From NCBI RefSeq assembly GCF_000971975.1, contig NZ_LAQO01000001.1:186001-250000 (forward strand): DNA of 64,000 bases, in the 5' to 3' direction. The stretch is from Paenibacillus algorifonticola (GTDB lineage Bacteria; Bacillota; Bacilli; Paenibacillales; Paenibacillaceae). Positions 35,116 to 43,981 of the stretch are shown one piece after another. Position numbers and translations under genes: made by a program. Position 1 is the first letter of the stretch; every line of letters starts with the position of its first letter. The notes beneath the pieces were generated by a model. The model saw nothing but the letters and a program-made list of their open reading frames with translations. It was not told where the DNA came from and made no database searches.

Positions 35116-36672
35116 TTATGAAATATAGCCTTTCTCTCTCCAATATTCCATCGCAAAATCTTCTCCACAAAACGGTTTCGTTCCATCCAGCATATCTTGG
35201 TTGCAGCGTGCTAGCAGCTTTTTGCCTTTTTCAAAAAATTTGACCGCATCCAGCAATTTAGCTCCGCCTTCGTAATTCACCATCCTATAATCGTCATCAT
35301 CTTCATCTTCTGAATACTGAACGGAAACACATTCAGAGCCGTCCATATGCTTTTGTATACGGTATGAGAAATATTCGACCTTGGCATCGCCCTGTTCATC
35401 GGTATAGTCTCTGGCCAAGCGCACCAAAGCCGATTGCGGGGCATCATTGTAAAGTTCACCCTCTTGCCGAAATGCGAAATATACATCGCCGATCCATAGT
35501 CCATTCCGCTCTTCATCATAATAATCGTTATAGGGCTCAACAAGCGGGAGAGCCAACAGCTCGCGTATATGCAGCGGATCAATGAGATGACGGGCGTATT
35601 CATAGGTTGATACAGCTTGCAGCAAATGAGCCCAATTTTGCTGGCAAAGCTGCTGGATAACGGCTGGTGAATCATCATCGATCTCCGACCAATCCGTATG
35701 CTCGCCCGTGACTCTGCGATATTTGCCTGATAACTGCCATTGCATAGTGCGTGACTGATCTACAGACACCGATTGTGCAACAACAGGTTCTATTTTAAGC
35801 AAAGCCCCATACTCCTCGCCATCCTGAAAATAGACGCTTCGAAAATGTCCCGAAGTCGCTTCATTGCCATATGCAGTTGCACGGAAAAACTGATCGCCCA
35901 GCCAAAACTCATAGCTTGAGCTAGTATCTTCGGGTTCACCCTGGAAGCATAGAGAATCAGCAGTCACCTGCTGCATATAAAGCGGCTGGAGTTGTGTATC
36001 TTCGAATAAAAAAGGAATTTGCGGCTGCTCATGAATCGGCTTGATTCGATCTTCATATAGAATAGGCTTGTCTTCTTCCAGAAGACGCAGCATTTCCTCT
36101 CTCCAAACGGATGGCTCCTCATCCTCATCTAAAATAATTTCCGGAACAAAAAGCTCGGTCATGTCGAAGCCCTGCCATACACCAAAGTCGTCCCAATCCT
36201 CTATGTATCGTTCAAAGGCTGATGTCCCTTGAATGCGCACTCTATATTGATCGCTCGTGATCATCAGCTTCGCCTGCATATTGCCCTCAACGATGAGATC
36301 GCCGTGATTATAATCTCCCCAGAACATTTCATCCACCTGCAAATTGCCGACGACATGGATCTCCTGCCCACCAGCAACCATATGGCTGGCGCGCATATCG
36401 CCAAGAACGATCAGGCCGGTAGCACCATCTGTATCTGTATTGCCAATATAGCGATCCACAATCAAATTTCCTTCAACGAGAATGAGCATAGCATTCAGGT
36501 CGAGCAAGAGCTCGCTAAGCCGCAAATCCCCTTTATAATACCAAACTTCCTCCTCTTCAAATTCGCCATCATTTTGTTCATTGCGCAAGTAATACCAGCT
36601 CTCACGAGGCAATTTCAGCTTGATTTCACTAAAGCGAATCCTCTGAAACACAGCTTCTGCTCCCATCATCAT
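35116..36672 (-). CDS. Large unrecognised protein with beta-helix-like N-terminus
   Basis: A 518-residue acidic protein I cannot place. Residues 40-150 show short hydrophobic strands joined by turns (LILVEGNLIVDRYIGN, GLIVLGDMRASHMVAGG, EIHVVGNLQVDEMFWGD, GDLIVEGNMQAKLMI): an approximately 20-residue periodicity like a right-handed beta-helix or bactofilin-type fold. The rest mixes alpha and beta (EDTQLQPLYMQQV, FFRATAYGNEATSG) with a region recurring as YNDYYDEERNGLWIGDVYFA. No signal or membrane segment. Start ATG 36672 (three ATGs in a row) behind GGGGGAGA. Confidence 0.72.
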   Translation of the reverse strand: MMMGAEAVFQRIRFSEIKLKLPRESWYYLRNEQNDGEFEEEEVWYYKGDLRLSELLLDLNAMLILVEGNLIVDRYIGNTDTDGATGLIVLGDMRASHMVAGGQEIHVVGNLQVDEMFWGDYNHGDLIVEGNMQAKLMITSDQYRVRIQGTSAFERYIEDWDDFGVWQGFDMTELFVPEIILDEDEEPSVWREEMLRLLEEDKPILYEDRIKPIHEQPQIPFLFEDTQLQPLYMQQVTADSLCFQGEPEDTSSSYEFWLGDQFFRATAYGNEATSGHFRSVYFQDGEEYGALLKIEPVVAQSVSVDQSRTMQWQLSGKYRRVTGEHTDWSEIDDDSPAVIQQLCQQNWAHLLQAVSTYEYARHLIDPLHIRELLALPLVEPYNDYYDEERNGLWIGDVYFAFRQEGELYNDAPQSALVRLARDYTDEQGDAKVEYFSYRIQKHMDGSECVSVQYSEDEDDDDYRMVNYEGGAKLLDAVKFFEKGKKLLARCNQDMLDGTKPFCGEDFAMEYWREKGYIS

Positions 36673-36874
36673 TCTCCCCCTTTAAAATTAGTTAAAAAAC
36701 GAGGTTCGTCACGGTCTATTTTGCAACCAGGCCATTTGAAATGAGCCTCTTCTTGCTTTAGTTTTACGTATTTCCCGCTCCAAGGTTCTCCTTTTTCTCC
36801 CCCTTTTCCACTCTTTTCAAACTATTTTTCAGCACCACCTGTCACCTTATGACCTATAGGCATGCAAAAATGCG

Positions 36875-36906
36875 AAAAGGAGCCCCCGGATTAACCGGAA
36901 GCTCCT
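36875..36906 (-). terminator. Terminator after the cold-shock gene
   Basis: Minus strand AGGAGCTTCCGG-TTAA-TCCGGGGGCTCCT followed by T4. Confidence 0.75.
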
Positions 36907-36945
36907 GTACATGCTGCAATCAAGTATTATAAGAAACTTCGAATC

Positions 36946-37143
36946 TTATAATTTAACGACGTTAGCCGCTTGTGCACCGCGATTGCCTTCAGTGATGTCG
37001 AACTCTACCTCTTGGCCTTCGTCAAGCGATTTGAAGCCTTCGCTTTGGATAGCGGAGAAATGAACGAATACATCCTCGCCGCCTTCTACCGAGATAAAGC
37101 CATAGCCTTTCTCTGCGTTAAACCATTTAACTGTTCCTTTCAA
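36946..37143 (-). CDS. cspB: Cold-shock protein (CspA/CspB family)
   Basis: A 65-residue single-strand nucleic-acid binding protein. RNP1 (KGYGFISV) and RNP2 (VFVHFSAI) are intact; the protein ends [13 protein letters not shown]. It acts as an RNA chaperone and antiterminator. The start codon is TTG (37143), eight bases after GGAGG, unusual for this family. It is monocistronic; the 270 bp between its end and 36672 holds the terminator and no gene. Confidence 0.95.
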   Translation of the reverse strand: MKGTVKWFNAEKGYGFISVEGGEDVFVHFSAIQSEGFKSLDEGQEVEFDITEGNRGAQAANVVKL

Positions 37144-37223
37144 ATGAACAACCTCCTAAAAAATAAACCGCTGTTTAATCAGCGTATACCCTATATTATA
37201 CAGTCTTAAACTGGAAAATGCAA

Positions 37224-37925
37224 TTAAACCCTAATTTTCAAAAATAAATCTGAACCAGGAATAAAAGGAAGGTTCGCTGGCATAAACTCAGCCTGCCCGC
37301 CCCGCTCTGCGACAGCCTTTAGCAGCTCATCCATGTGCGGGTAAGCATTCCAGCTTAGCGACAACAGCGGGTAAATTCGCACCTGTCCGCCCGGCTTGCA
37401 CAGACGCATCATTTCCAAAACAGCCTGCTTATGGAAATTAAAATCAAACTGCTCCGCATACAAAAATAAAAAATGGCTGCATAACACAAGCGAGAAGGTC
37501 CCTTGACCAAACGGAAGCTGCGGCAGCTGCCCGAAACGATACCGATCTTTTCCCGCTTCAGAGCGCAAATGGTTCGCAAACAGCTCAAGCGAACGCTCTC
37601 TTCCCGCACGATGAAGGGCGGGGTCCTTATAATAGCTCCAGTCGAATGCCTCCTGCAAAGCGATCAGCTTGTTTGTGGAAATTTCAATTTCATCTGCAGA
37701 CTGTGCTATCCACGACTCGACATCTCCGGCATAACGCGGATCAACAGCATGGGCATCATAACCGCGGGCACACGCCTCAGCAGTAAAAGAAGCGCCTCCA
37801 GCAGCAATGTCCAAAAGGGGACCCGCGCCCAAATCGCTTTCTTCCAGCCCAAACATGCGTAAATACTCATCATAACCCCGACAGGTGATAGCAACGCCTA
37901 CCTGCTCATACTTCAATTGCTTCAT
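37224..37925 (-). CDS. Class I SAM-dependent methyltransferase
   Basis: A 233-residue protein with motif I LLDIAAGGASFTAEA, an acidic end of beta-2 (AHAVDPRY), FSLVLCSHFLFLY at motif IV and CKPGGQVRIYPLL at motif VI. The substrate is not indicated. The ATG at 37925 is placed by GAGGAGAG, so the in-frame extension upstream to 38000 is probably untranslated. Confidence 0.8.
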   Translation of the reverse strand: MKQLKYEQVGVAITCRGYDEYLRMFGLEESDLGAGPLLDIAAGGASFTAEACARGYDAHAVDPRYAGDVESWIAQSADEIEISTNKLIALQEAFDWSYYKDPALHRAGRERSLELFANHLRSEAGKDRYRFGQLPQLPFGQGTFSLVLCSHFLFLYAEQFDFNFHKQAVLEMMRLCKPGGQVRIYPLLSLSWNAYPHMDELLKAVAERGGQAEFMPANLPFIPGSDLFLKIRV

Positions 37926-38125
37926 CTTCTCATCTCTCCTCGTCTCAGCTACACTCTTCCTCGCGATTACGCTCCTATCTCTATAGAAGCTTCGCCTCAC
38001 AAATGCCTCTTTCCCGCATTATAGCTGATATTATAACACCGTCCCTTATTGCTTTCCACCCCCTAGATAGCTAAAATAGTAAGAATACGGTGTAAGCCGT
38101 AATGAAAGGTAAGGTGACCTATAAC

Positions 38126-38359
38126 ATGTTCAAGAAATACGAGATATTCAAAACCGACAAGTACAATATGCTGACGGTCGAAGTACAGGGGAAAACCCTC
38201 GTCGTACGAGATATTTCCGACCAATGGGGCGAAGAATGCTTTACGTTTGTAAGCCGTCCTGAAATGATGCATTGGGCCGAAAATCGCTTCCGTGCTGACC
38301 AGTATGTTGGCCGCGAGGAAGAACGGGAGAACATCATCCGTGCTTTCAAGGAAGTATAA
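38126..38359 (+). CDS. Small conserved-looking protein, unknown
   Basis: A 77-residue soluble protein (FKKYEIFKTDKYNMLTVEVQ, EECFTFVSRPEMMHWAENRF). I do not recognise the family. AAGGTGA eight bases upstream favours the ATG at 38126 over 38102. It is followed within 50 bp by another small gene in the same direction. Confidence 0.6.
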   Translation: MFKKYEIFKTDKYNMLTVEVQGKTLVVRDISDQWGEECFTFVSRPEMMHWAENRFRADQYVGREEERENIIRAFKEV

Positions 38360-38404
38360 GCAGGATAATTTAACCTTTACAGCGAAGACTAACGAGGCAA
38401 TGTT

Positions 38405-38620
38405 GTGCTTGCGGCTACAGGGGGTGTACTTTTCAAGATGGATTTAATGACTAATATCATCTTTATTGTCGCTTCCTTTGCACTGGGGTGGATTGTCCTC
38501 GCAAAACGGGATTCACTCGCTCCCAATTTGCGCCGCGGGCTTGCGCTTGCTTCTATTGTTTTAATTGCATTCTCGTTTTTTCTCATTGTATTCAGTCTGT
38601 TTCAGATGGGAAGCTCATAA
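38405..38620 (+). CDS. Small two-helix membrane protein, unknown
   Basis: A 71-residue protein with two hydrophobic segments (NIIFIVASFALGWIVLA and LASIVLIAFSFFLIVFSLFQ) joined by a basic loop (KRDSLAPNLRRG). The start may be GTG at 38405 (GAGG seven bases upstream) or ATG at 38438. I do not recognise the family. The preceding small gene is in the same direction, so the two may form a unit. Confidence 0.6.
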   Translation: MLAATGGVLFKMDLMTNIIFIVASFALGWIVLAKRDSLAPNLRRGLALASIVLIAFSFFLIVFSLFQMGSS

Positions 38621-38759
38621 GCGCTGGCAGCTGACAAGCCATACACCAAGGAGCAGCCGCCTTCGCATCAAATACAAGGAAAGTTCTTGTATTTCAACAT
38701 AACCTGACAGCCTCCGGTACATACTAGGTACAAATTTATGCCCGGAGGCGAACGCAACT

Positions 38760-40685
38760 ATGAAATGGCTACCCGTCCTTGTTTCTTTAAGCCTGACAGC
38801 CGGAATTAGCGGCGCTGAGGGAATGATTCAGCCCGCCTATTCCAAAACTGCACCACATGCTACTTCATCTACCATTATACCAAGGAGGAATTCGATGAAT
38901 CACGTACCTAAGCGTTCCGAAACGAAAGTAGAAGCCCGTTGGAAGCTCGAAGACCTGTTTGCTGATCAAGCCGCATGGGATAAAGAGTTTTCCGCTGCCA
39001 AAAGCCTGATTGCCAAAATCAGCGCTTTTCAAGGCACATTGGCAGACCCAGCCAAGCTGAAAGCCTGCTTCGAGCAGGAGGATGAATTGTCGCTGCATGT
39101 GGAGCGTCTATACGTGTATGCCAATATGAAGCATCATGAGGATACGGCTGAGCCGACCTATCAGGCATTATCCGATAAATCCAAGAAGCTGAGCGTGGAA
39201 ACAGGCGAAGCCCTCTCTTTCATTACGCCAGAAGTGCTTTCCTTAAGCGATGATGCGCTGGATAAAATGATCGCGAATCCGGAGCTGGCAACGTTCCGTC
39301 ATACACTCGAAGAAATGCGCCGCCAGAAGGCCCATATTCTTTCGAAAAATGAAGAAGCGCTGCTTGCGCAAGTGGGCAATATGAGCTCGGCTCCGGGCAC
39401 GATTTTCAACCTGCTGAACAATGCCGATTTGAAGTTCCCGAAAGTCAAGGACGAGAACGGCGAAGAGGTTGAACTGACGCAGGGTCGTTACATTCAGTTT
39501 CTTGAGAGCAAAAACCGCGACGTGCGCAAAGAAGCTTTCCAAGCAATGTACGATACATACGGAAAGCTCAAAAACACAATCGGTGCAACGCTGAATGCCA
39601 ATGTAACGAAAAATATTTTTTACTCCCGTGCCCGCAAGCACGATTCCGTTCTCGCCATGTCGCTCTATGGGGATAACATTCCCGAGACGGTTTACACAAA
39701 CTTGGTTGACACGATTCACAAGCATTTGCCGCTGATGCATCGCTATATGAATTTGCGCAAAAAGCTGCTCGGCGTCGACAAGCTTCATATGTATGATCTG
39801 TTTGCTCCGCTTGTAGAGGAATTCGATATGAACATTACGTACGAGGATGCAAAGAAAACGGTCAAGGAAAGCTTGAAGCCGCTCGGCGACGATTATTTGA
39901 ACGTGCTGCAGCATGGCTTTGACGATGGCTGGATTGACGTTTATGAGAATGAAGGCAAGCGCAGCGGCGCTTACAGCTGGGGAGCATTCGGCACGCATCC
40001 TTACGTGCTGCTCAATCACAAGGATAACTTGAACAGCATGTTTACGCTGACGCATGAAATGGGCCACGCCCTGCATTCGTATTATTCCGATACGACCCAA
40101 AACTACCGCGATGCGCAATATACGATTTTCCTTGCTGAAGTGGCTTCCACGCTGAACGAAGCGCTGCTGATGGACTACTTGCTTGACAAGTCTACCAATC
40201 CGAAGGAAAAAATGTACCTGCTCACCTACTATGCAGATCAATTCCGGACGACGGTGTTCCGTCAAACGATGTTTGCCGAATTCGAGAAAATCATTCACGA
40301 AAGAAGCGAGCAAGGCGAATCGCTGACACCGCAGGATTTGAGCAAAATCTACTACGACCTCAATGTGCAATATTATGGCGACGATATGGCCGTAGATGAA
40401 GATATTGCGATGGAATGGGCACGTATTCCCCATTTCTACAACAGCTTCTATGTGTATAAATACGCGACTGGCTTCTCGGCCGCAACGAGCTTCTCCAAGC
40501 AAATTTTGGAGGAAGGCGCACCAGCAGTCGAGCGTTATCTCGGCTTCCTGAAGAGCGGCGGCAGCGACTTCTCGATCAATATTTTGAAAAAAGCGGGCGT
40601 CGACATGTCCTCGCCAGAGCCGATTGAGCAAGCGATGAGCGTGTTCGAAAGCCTCATCGGTCAAATGGAAGAGCTAACAAAATAA
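38760..40685 (+). CDS. pepF: Oligoendopeptidase F with two possible starts
   Basis: An M3B zinc peptidase that cleaves short peptides. The catalytic motif HEMGHALHS lies at 432-440 of the long form, with the downstream Glu in FLAEVASTLNEALL. The domain starts at KVEARWKLEDLF, as in PepF. There are two in-frame starts with good ribosome sites: ATG 38760 (GGAGG ten bases upstream) encoding a signal-peptide-like segment (KWLPVLVSLSLTAGISGAEG), and ATG 38895 (AAGGAGGAATTCG upstream) encoding the usual cytosolic 596-residue enzyme. Either two forms are made, or the first start belongs to a leader. Family members are normally cytosolic. Confidence 0.92.
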   Translation: MKWLPVLVSLSLTAGISGAEGMIQPAYSKTAPHATSSTIIPRRNSMNHVPKRSETKVEARWKLEDLFADQAAWDKEFSAAKSLIAKISAFQGTLADPAKLKACFEQEDELSLHVERLYVYANMKHHEDTAEPTYQALSDKSKKLSVETGEALSFITPEVLSLSDDALDKMIANPELATFRHTLEEMRRQKAHILSKNEEALLAQVGNMSSAPGTIFNLLNNADLKFPKVKDENGEEVELTQGRYIQFLESKNRDVRKEAFQAMYDTYGKLKNTIGATLNANVTKNIFYSRARKHDSVLAMSLYGDNIPETVYTNLVDTIHKHLPLMHRYMNLRKKLLGVDKLHMYDLFAPLVEEFDMNITYEDAKKTVKESLKPLGDDYLNVLQHGFDDGWIDVYENEGKRSGAYSWGAFGTHPYVLLNHKDNLNSMFTLTHEMGHALHSYYSDTTQNYRDAQYTIFLAEVASTLNEALLMDYLLDKSTNPKEKMYLLTYYADQFRTTVFRQTMFAEFEKIIHERSEQGESLTPQDLSKIYYDLNVQYYGDDMAVDEDIAMEWARIPHFYNSFYVYKYATGFSAATSFSKQILEEGAPAVERYLGFLKSGGSDFSINILKKAGVDMSSPEPIEQAMSVFESLIGQMEELTK

Positions 40686-40749
40686 TAAATTTGTGCACAC
40701 CTCTATGCCTGACTTGCTTTCTGAGCTAAGGGGATAAGCTCTAAAATCA

Positions 40750-40796
40750 AAAATAACACCTTCCACTCCTGTATCAAGGAGAGAAGGTGTTATTTT
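40750..40796 (+). terminator. Bidirectional terminator after pepF
   Basis: AAAATAACACCTTC...GAAGGTGTTATTTT near-perfect inverted repeat. Confidence 0.85.
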
Positions 40797-40805
40797 ATTT
40801 TGCAA

Positions 40806-41705
40806 TTAAAGCCACCAGAGGCCCAGTGCCAAGCCAACTACACCTGCAAGCAATGATGATAGCATGTTGACTCGGTCATTGTTCATAAAATCAAACCCGC
40901 GTATCCGCTCGGCCGGCACGCCGCAGTGCGTGCGGCGCTCCGTTTCGCTGCCGCAGCTTGTGCAGCGGTACATTGCCTGCCAAGTGGCGCCGAGCCAAGA
41001 GTCGGCGAAGCATCCGGCAAAGCCAGCAATTGCCGCAGCAGCAATAAGCGCTACAGCCGATGAAAGGCTAAGACCACTGCCTGCAAGCCCAACGTTCCCA
41101 GCCTGCAGGTCGGCTGCAGACGCCGGATGAAACCATGCCAGCATGACGGCGGCTACAACGCCAATGCAGGCTGCCCCAGCGAGCGCCGCCAGTGAGCCAA
41201 GCCGCGTCACAGCGCCGCTCGTTCCCGGAGCGACGATTTTGCCGCTCGTCACCGAACGCGGCGGGCGCTTGCTCAGCGCACCGATCTCCGTCGCCCATGT
41301 GTCGGCATTCACAGCCGCCATTACTCCAATATATGCAAGCAGCCAGCCATCGCCTGATGCTGGAAACAGCGCATGTCCGAAGCACAGCAGCAGACCTACT
41401 CCGCCATTCGCCCACACTTGTCCGGCGTCGCGACGTCCTGTTTTTTCATATCCCGCTTCCGCCTTCGCTTTCGCTCGGGAGTGCTTTTTCCATTTCGACC
41501 ACAGGGTTGAGGTAACGAAAAACGCAATAAGACAGGCGAACCATACTGGTTCGCCCCATGTCACAAAGCCCGTGCCCATTGCCATTGCCGATAAAGCGCC
41601 CGATAACGAAAGAGAGCGGAAACGATAGGCAGCGAATGCAATTAAGCCGCTTCCAAGCAGACCGCCAAGCAGCCTGAGCCACCATTCATCGATCCAGCCT
41701 ACCAT
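40806..41705 (-). CDS. DUF92 membrane protein
   Basis: A 299-residue multi-pass membrane protein with the DUF92/TMEM19 signature: ADTWATEIGALSKRPPRSVT and SGKIVAPGTSGAVTRLG, then AGFAGCFADSWLGATWQAMY and CTSCGSETERRTHCG. Plant relatives (VTE6) are phytyl-phosphate kinases, so a polyprenyl or lipid phosphate role is possible but unproven in bacteria. GGAGAGGAG precedes the ATG. It is followed upstream by gdpD-like and capA genes in the same direction. Confidence 0.88.
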   Translation of the reverse strand: MVGWIDEWWLRLLGGLLGSGLIAFAAYRFRSLSLSGALSAMAMGTGFVTWGEPVWFACLIAFFVTSTLWSKWKKHSRAKAKAEAGYEKTGRRDAGQVWANGGVGLLLCFGHALFPASGDGWLLAYIGVMAAVNADTWATEIGALSKRPPRSVTSGKIVAPGTSGAVTRLGSLAALAGAACIGVVAAVMLAWFHPASAADLQAGNVGLAGSGLSLSSAVALIAAAAIAGFAGCFADSWLGATWQAMYRCTSCGSETERRTHCGVPAERIRGFDFMNNDRVNMLSSLLAGVVGLALGLWWL

Positions 41706-41752
41706 TTTTCTCGCTCCTCTCCAGTTCTATCTTATGTGTATTCATTCGCCGT

Positions 41753-42499
41753 TCATCTCAATCCAGCCATTGCCTGGCGCCAGCGATTCGGGAAGTTGGT
41801 GCAAATCATCAGTTCCCGGTCCAGCTCAGCGATTTTGCGAATAGCCCGTTCCTCGTTTATCGTCCAAGCCATCACCTGAATGCCCGCTTCCTTAAGCAGC
41901 TTCATTCGCTCCTTGTTCAGCCTCGAATAATCAATCGAGAGAAAGGTCGAGCCCGTCTGGCTCAGCTCCAGAGGCAGCGTTTGACGCCAGCTGTCAATAA
42001 TCAGGCCGGTACGAATACGTCCTTCCGACAGCTTGAACAGCTTATTAAGCGCTCCTGCATAGAAAGAGGTCAGCACCACTTCATTTTCCATGCCAAATCG
42101 GCGTACGCTTGCAAGGACTAGCTCCTCGAGCGCGGGATAGCGAATGCCATTCGTTTTGAGCTCAATGTTAACGTTGCAGCGCCCGGCTGTTAATGCCAGC
42201 ACTTGATCGAGCGTCGGTACTCCCTCATCCTTGAACAAGGGTGAAAACCAGCTGCCCGCATCAAGCGCGCCAAGCTCGGCAGCCGTCCAGTTGCGGACAT
42301 CGCCTTTGCCATTCGTTGTACGCCTTAGCTTATAATCATGAATAACGACCGGAATATGATCCTTCGATAGCTGAACATCAATTTCAATCCAAAACACATC
42401 AGGCTCTTCCATCGCTAGCTTTACCGCTGCAAGCGTGTTCTCAGGTGCGCGCCCTGACCACCCGCGATGGGCTACGCATACATTTCTTGGTTCGGCCAT
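41753..42499 (-). CDS. Glycerophosphodiester phosphodiesterase
   Basis: A 248-residue cytosolic GDPD enzyme (no signal) that releases glycerol-3-phosphate from glycerophosphodiesters. It has the HRG motif (residues 11-13, AHRGWSGRAPENTL), FWIEIDVQLSKDHIPVVIHD with the metal-binding Glu/Asp and the second catalytic His, and NVNIELKTNG. GAGGAGGAGAGC precedes the ATG at 42499. CapA ends 20 bp upstream, so the genes are likely cotranscribed. Confidence 0.92.
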   Translation of the reverse strand: MAEPRNVCVAHRGWSGRAPENTLAAVKLAMEEPDVFWIEIDVQLSKDHIPVVIHDYKLRRTTNGKGDVRNWTAAELGALDAGSWFSPLFKDEGVPTLDQVLALTAGRCNVNIELKTNGIRYPALEELVLASVRRFGMENEVVLTSFYAGALNKLFKLSEGRIRTGLIIDSWRQTLPLELSQTGSTFLSIDYSRLNKERMKLLKEAGIQVMAWTINEERAIRKIAELDRELMICTNFPNRWRQAMAGLR

Positions 42500-42519
42500 G
42501 CTCTCCTCCTCGCTGCTCT

Positions 42520-43911
42520 TTATTTGGAGACGAGAGCGCCATCCTCACGGAGCTTCACGCCAAAGGACAGGCTCGTCAGGCGCTTTAGCAGCGCTGCCGC
42601 ATTTTCCGAATCCATGAGTGCTGGCTGCGCTTTGTCAGAGGTCATCGGGTAAAACTTCAGGTCACAATCCCCTTTTTTCGTACAAATCGCATCCAGCACA
42701 CCTGTCTCTGCAGTCGGCCCCTTCGGGTAAGCGCTAAAAATAAAGTTCCCTAAACTGTATGCAATCCACTTGCCTTTATACGTCTCAAAACCTTGCAGCA
42801 CATGCGGATGGCTGCCGATAATAAGATCGGCTCCCGAATCTATGTATTCGCGTGCGAAATCCCGCTGATATTGCAGCGGCGTATCTTTGCGCTCTTCTCC
42901 CCAGTGAACCATAACGACAACCAGATCAGCTTGCTCCTTTGCTTTCTTAATCGCGGCCTTCGCTCTGGTCGTATCGTAGGTTTCTGCTACGCCTGCAACA
43001 TTTTTGTCTGCTTTCCACGATACTTCCGGTACAACTCTGCTCAGGCCAATGTACGCTACTTTAATGCCTCGCACTTCTTTAATGACAGGAGCAAACGCCT
43101 CCGTATCATTTTTGCCGGCTCCCATATGGGAGATGCCTGTCTCATCCAGATGCTCCATCGTATTAAACAAACCTTCGACGCCTTGGTCAAGCGTATGGTT
43201 GTTCGCCAGGCTGACGACATCAAAGCCGGCATCCCGAAAAGCAGGAAGCGCATCTGGAGAACCTTTGAACACATACGTCTTATCTACCGCTGGAACACCG
43301 CTATCCGTCACCGGATACTCCAAATTAGCGGCCATAATATCAGGCTCGCTTAAATAAAGCAGCGATTGCTTGTACGGATAGTCGTACCCATTCAGCTTCA
43401 TCATGTCGCCGACCGAGGCCGCCAGCAAAATATCACCAACAAAGCTCAGCTTCACCGTATCCTCATCGCCAGCAGGAAACGACGGCTGCTGCCCGGAAGC
43501 ATCATCGCCACCTGTGCCATCGACCGCTTCATTGCCAACCTCTTCAGGCTGCATGACCGGCGTTGCTGCTGCCTCGCCTTCGCCGTTAGCCACATTACCG
43601 TCTGTATTTGCAGGTTCATTCGTTGCTGCCGTTTCATCGCTCGGCGAGGGGGAACTGCTGCCTACGCCCGTTTCCGCGTTTTGCGGCTCCTGACCATCGG
43701 CGGTGCCCGCGGAAGCGGCATCGGCTGCCTGAGGTTTATTTTCCCCATTAAATAAGGACGAAGCATCAAACCAATTTTGCGTATTAAGCCATAAGCCAAT
43801 AACGACAGCAATAAGACCGAGCATAAAGCCGTTGAAAATGATGAGGCGTCTTAGTCTTCTTTTACGCCTGATTTTTTGCTGCTGTCGCGATTCTGTTCTT
43901 GATCTATTCAT
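42520..43911 (-). CDS. CapA-family metallophosphatase-like envelope protein
   Basis: A 463-residue protein: basic N-terminus, one membrane helix (IIFNGFMLGLIAVVIGLWLN), a low-complexity Ala/Glu/Asn-rich linker (about 45-145), then an extracytoplasmic PGA_cap domain with SFVGDILLA, LEYPVTDSG, LANNHTLDQG, VHWGEE and IGSHPHVLQG. CapA/PgsA proteins take part in poly-gamma-glutamate export or attachment; the other pgs genes are absent here, so this one probably has another envelope role. GGAGCATCC precedes the ATG. Confidence 0.87.
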   Translation of the reverse strand: MNRSRTESRQQQKIRRKRRLRRLIIFNGFMLGLIAVVIGLWLNTQNWFDASSLFNGENKPQAADAASAGTADGQEPQNAETGVGSSSPSPSDETAATNEPANTDGNVANGEGEAAATPVMQPEEVGNEAVDGTGGDDASGQQPSFPAGDEDTVKLSFVGDILLAASVGDMMKLNGYDYPYKQSLLYLSEPDIMAANLEYPVTDSGVPAVDKTYVFKGSPDALPAFRDAGFDVVSLANNHTLDQGVEGLFNTMEHLDETGISHMGAGKNDTEAFAPVIKEVRGIKVAYIGLSRVVPEVSWKADKNVAGVAETYDTTRAKAAIKKAKEQADLVVVMVHWGEERKDTPLQYQRDFAREYIDSGADLIIGSHPHVLQGFETYKGKWIAYSLGNFIFSAYPKGPTAETGVLDAICTKKGDCDLKFYPMTSDKAQPALMDSENAAALLKRLTSLSFGVKLREDGALVSK

Positions 43912-43981
43912 GACAGGATGCTCCTTTATGAATAAAGTTTCCTGTCTATTATAGCAAGCTTGCTCTCAATATGCGAAATAA

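Noticed and set aside
39243..40664. 473-codon minus-strand frame antisense to pepF
   Set aside because: It mirrors the codon bias of the intact M3 peptidase gene and has no recognisable domain.
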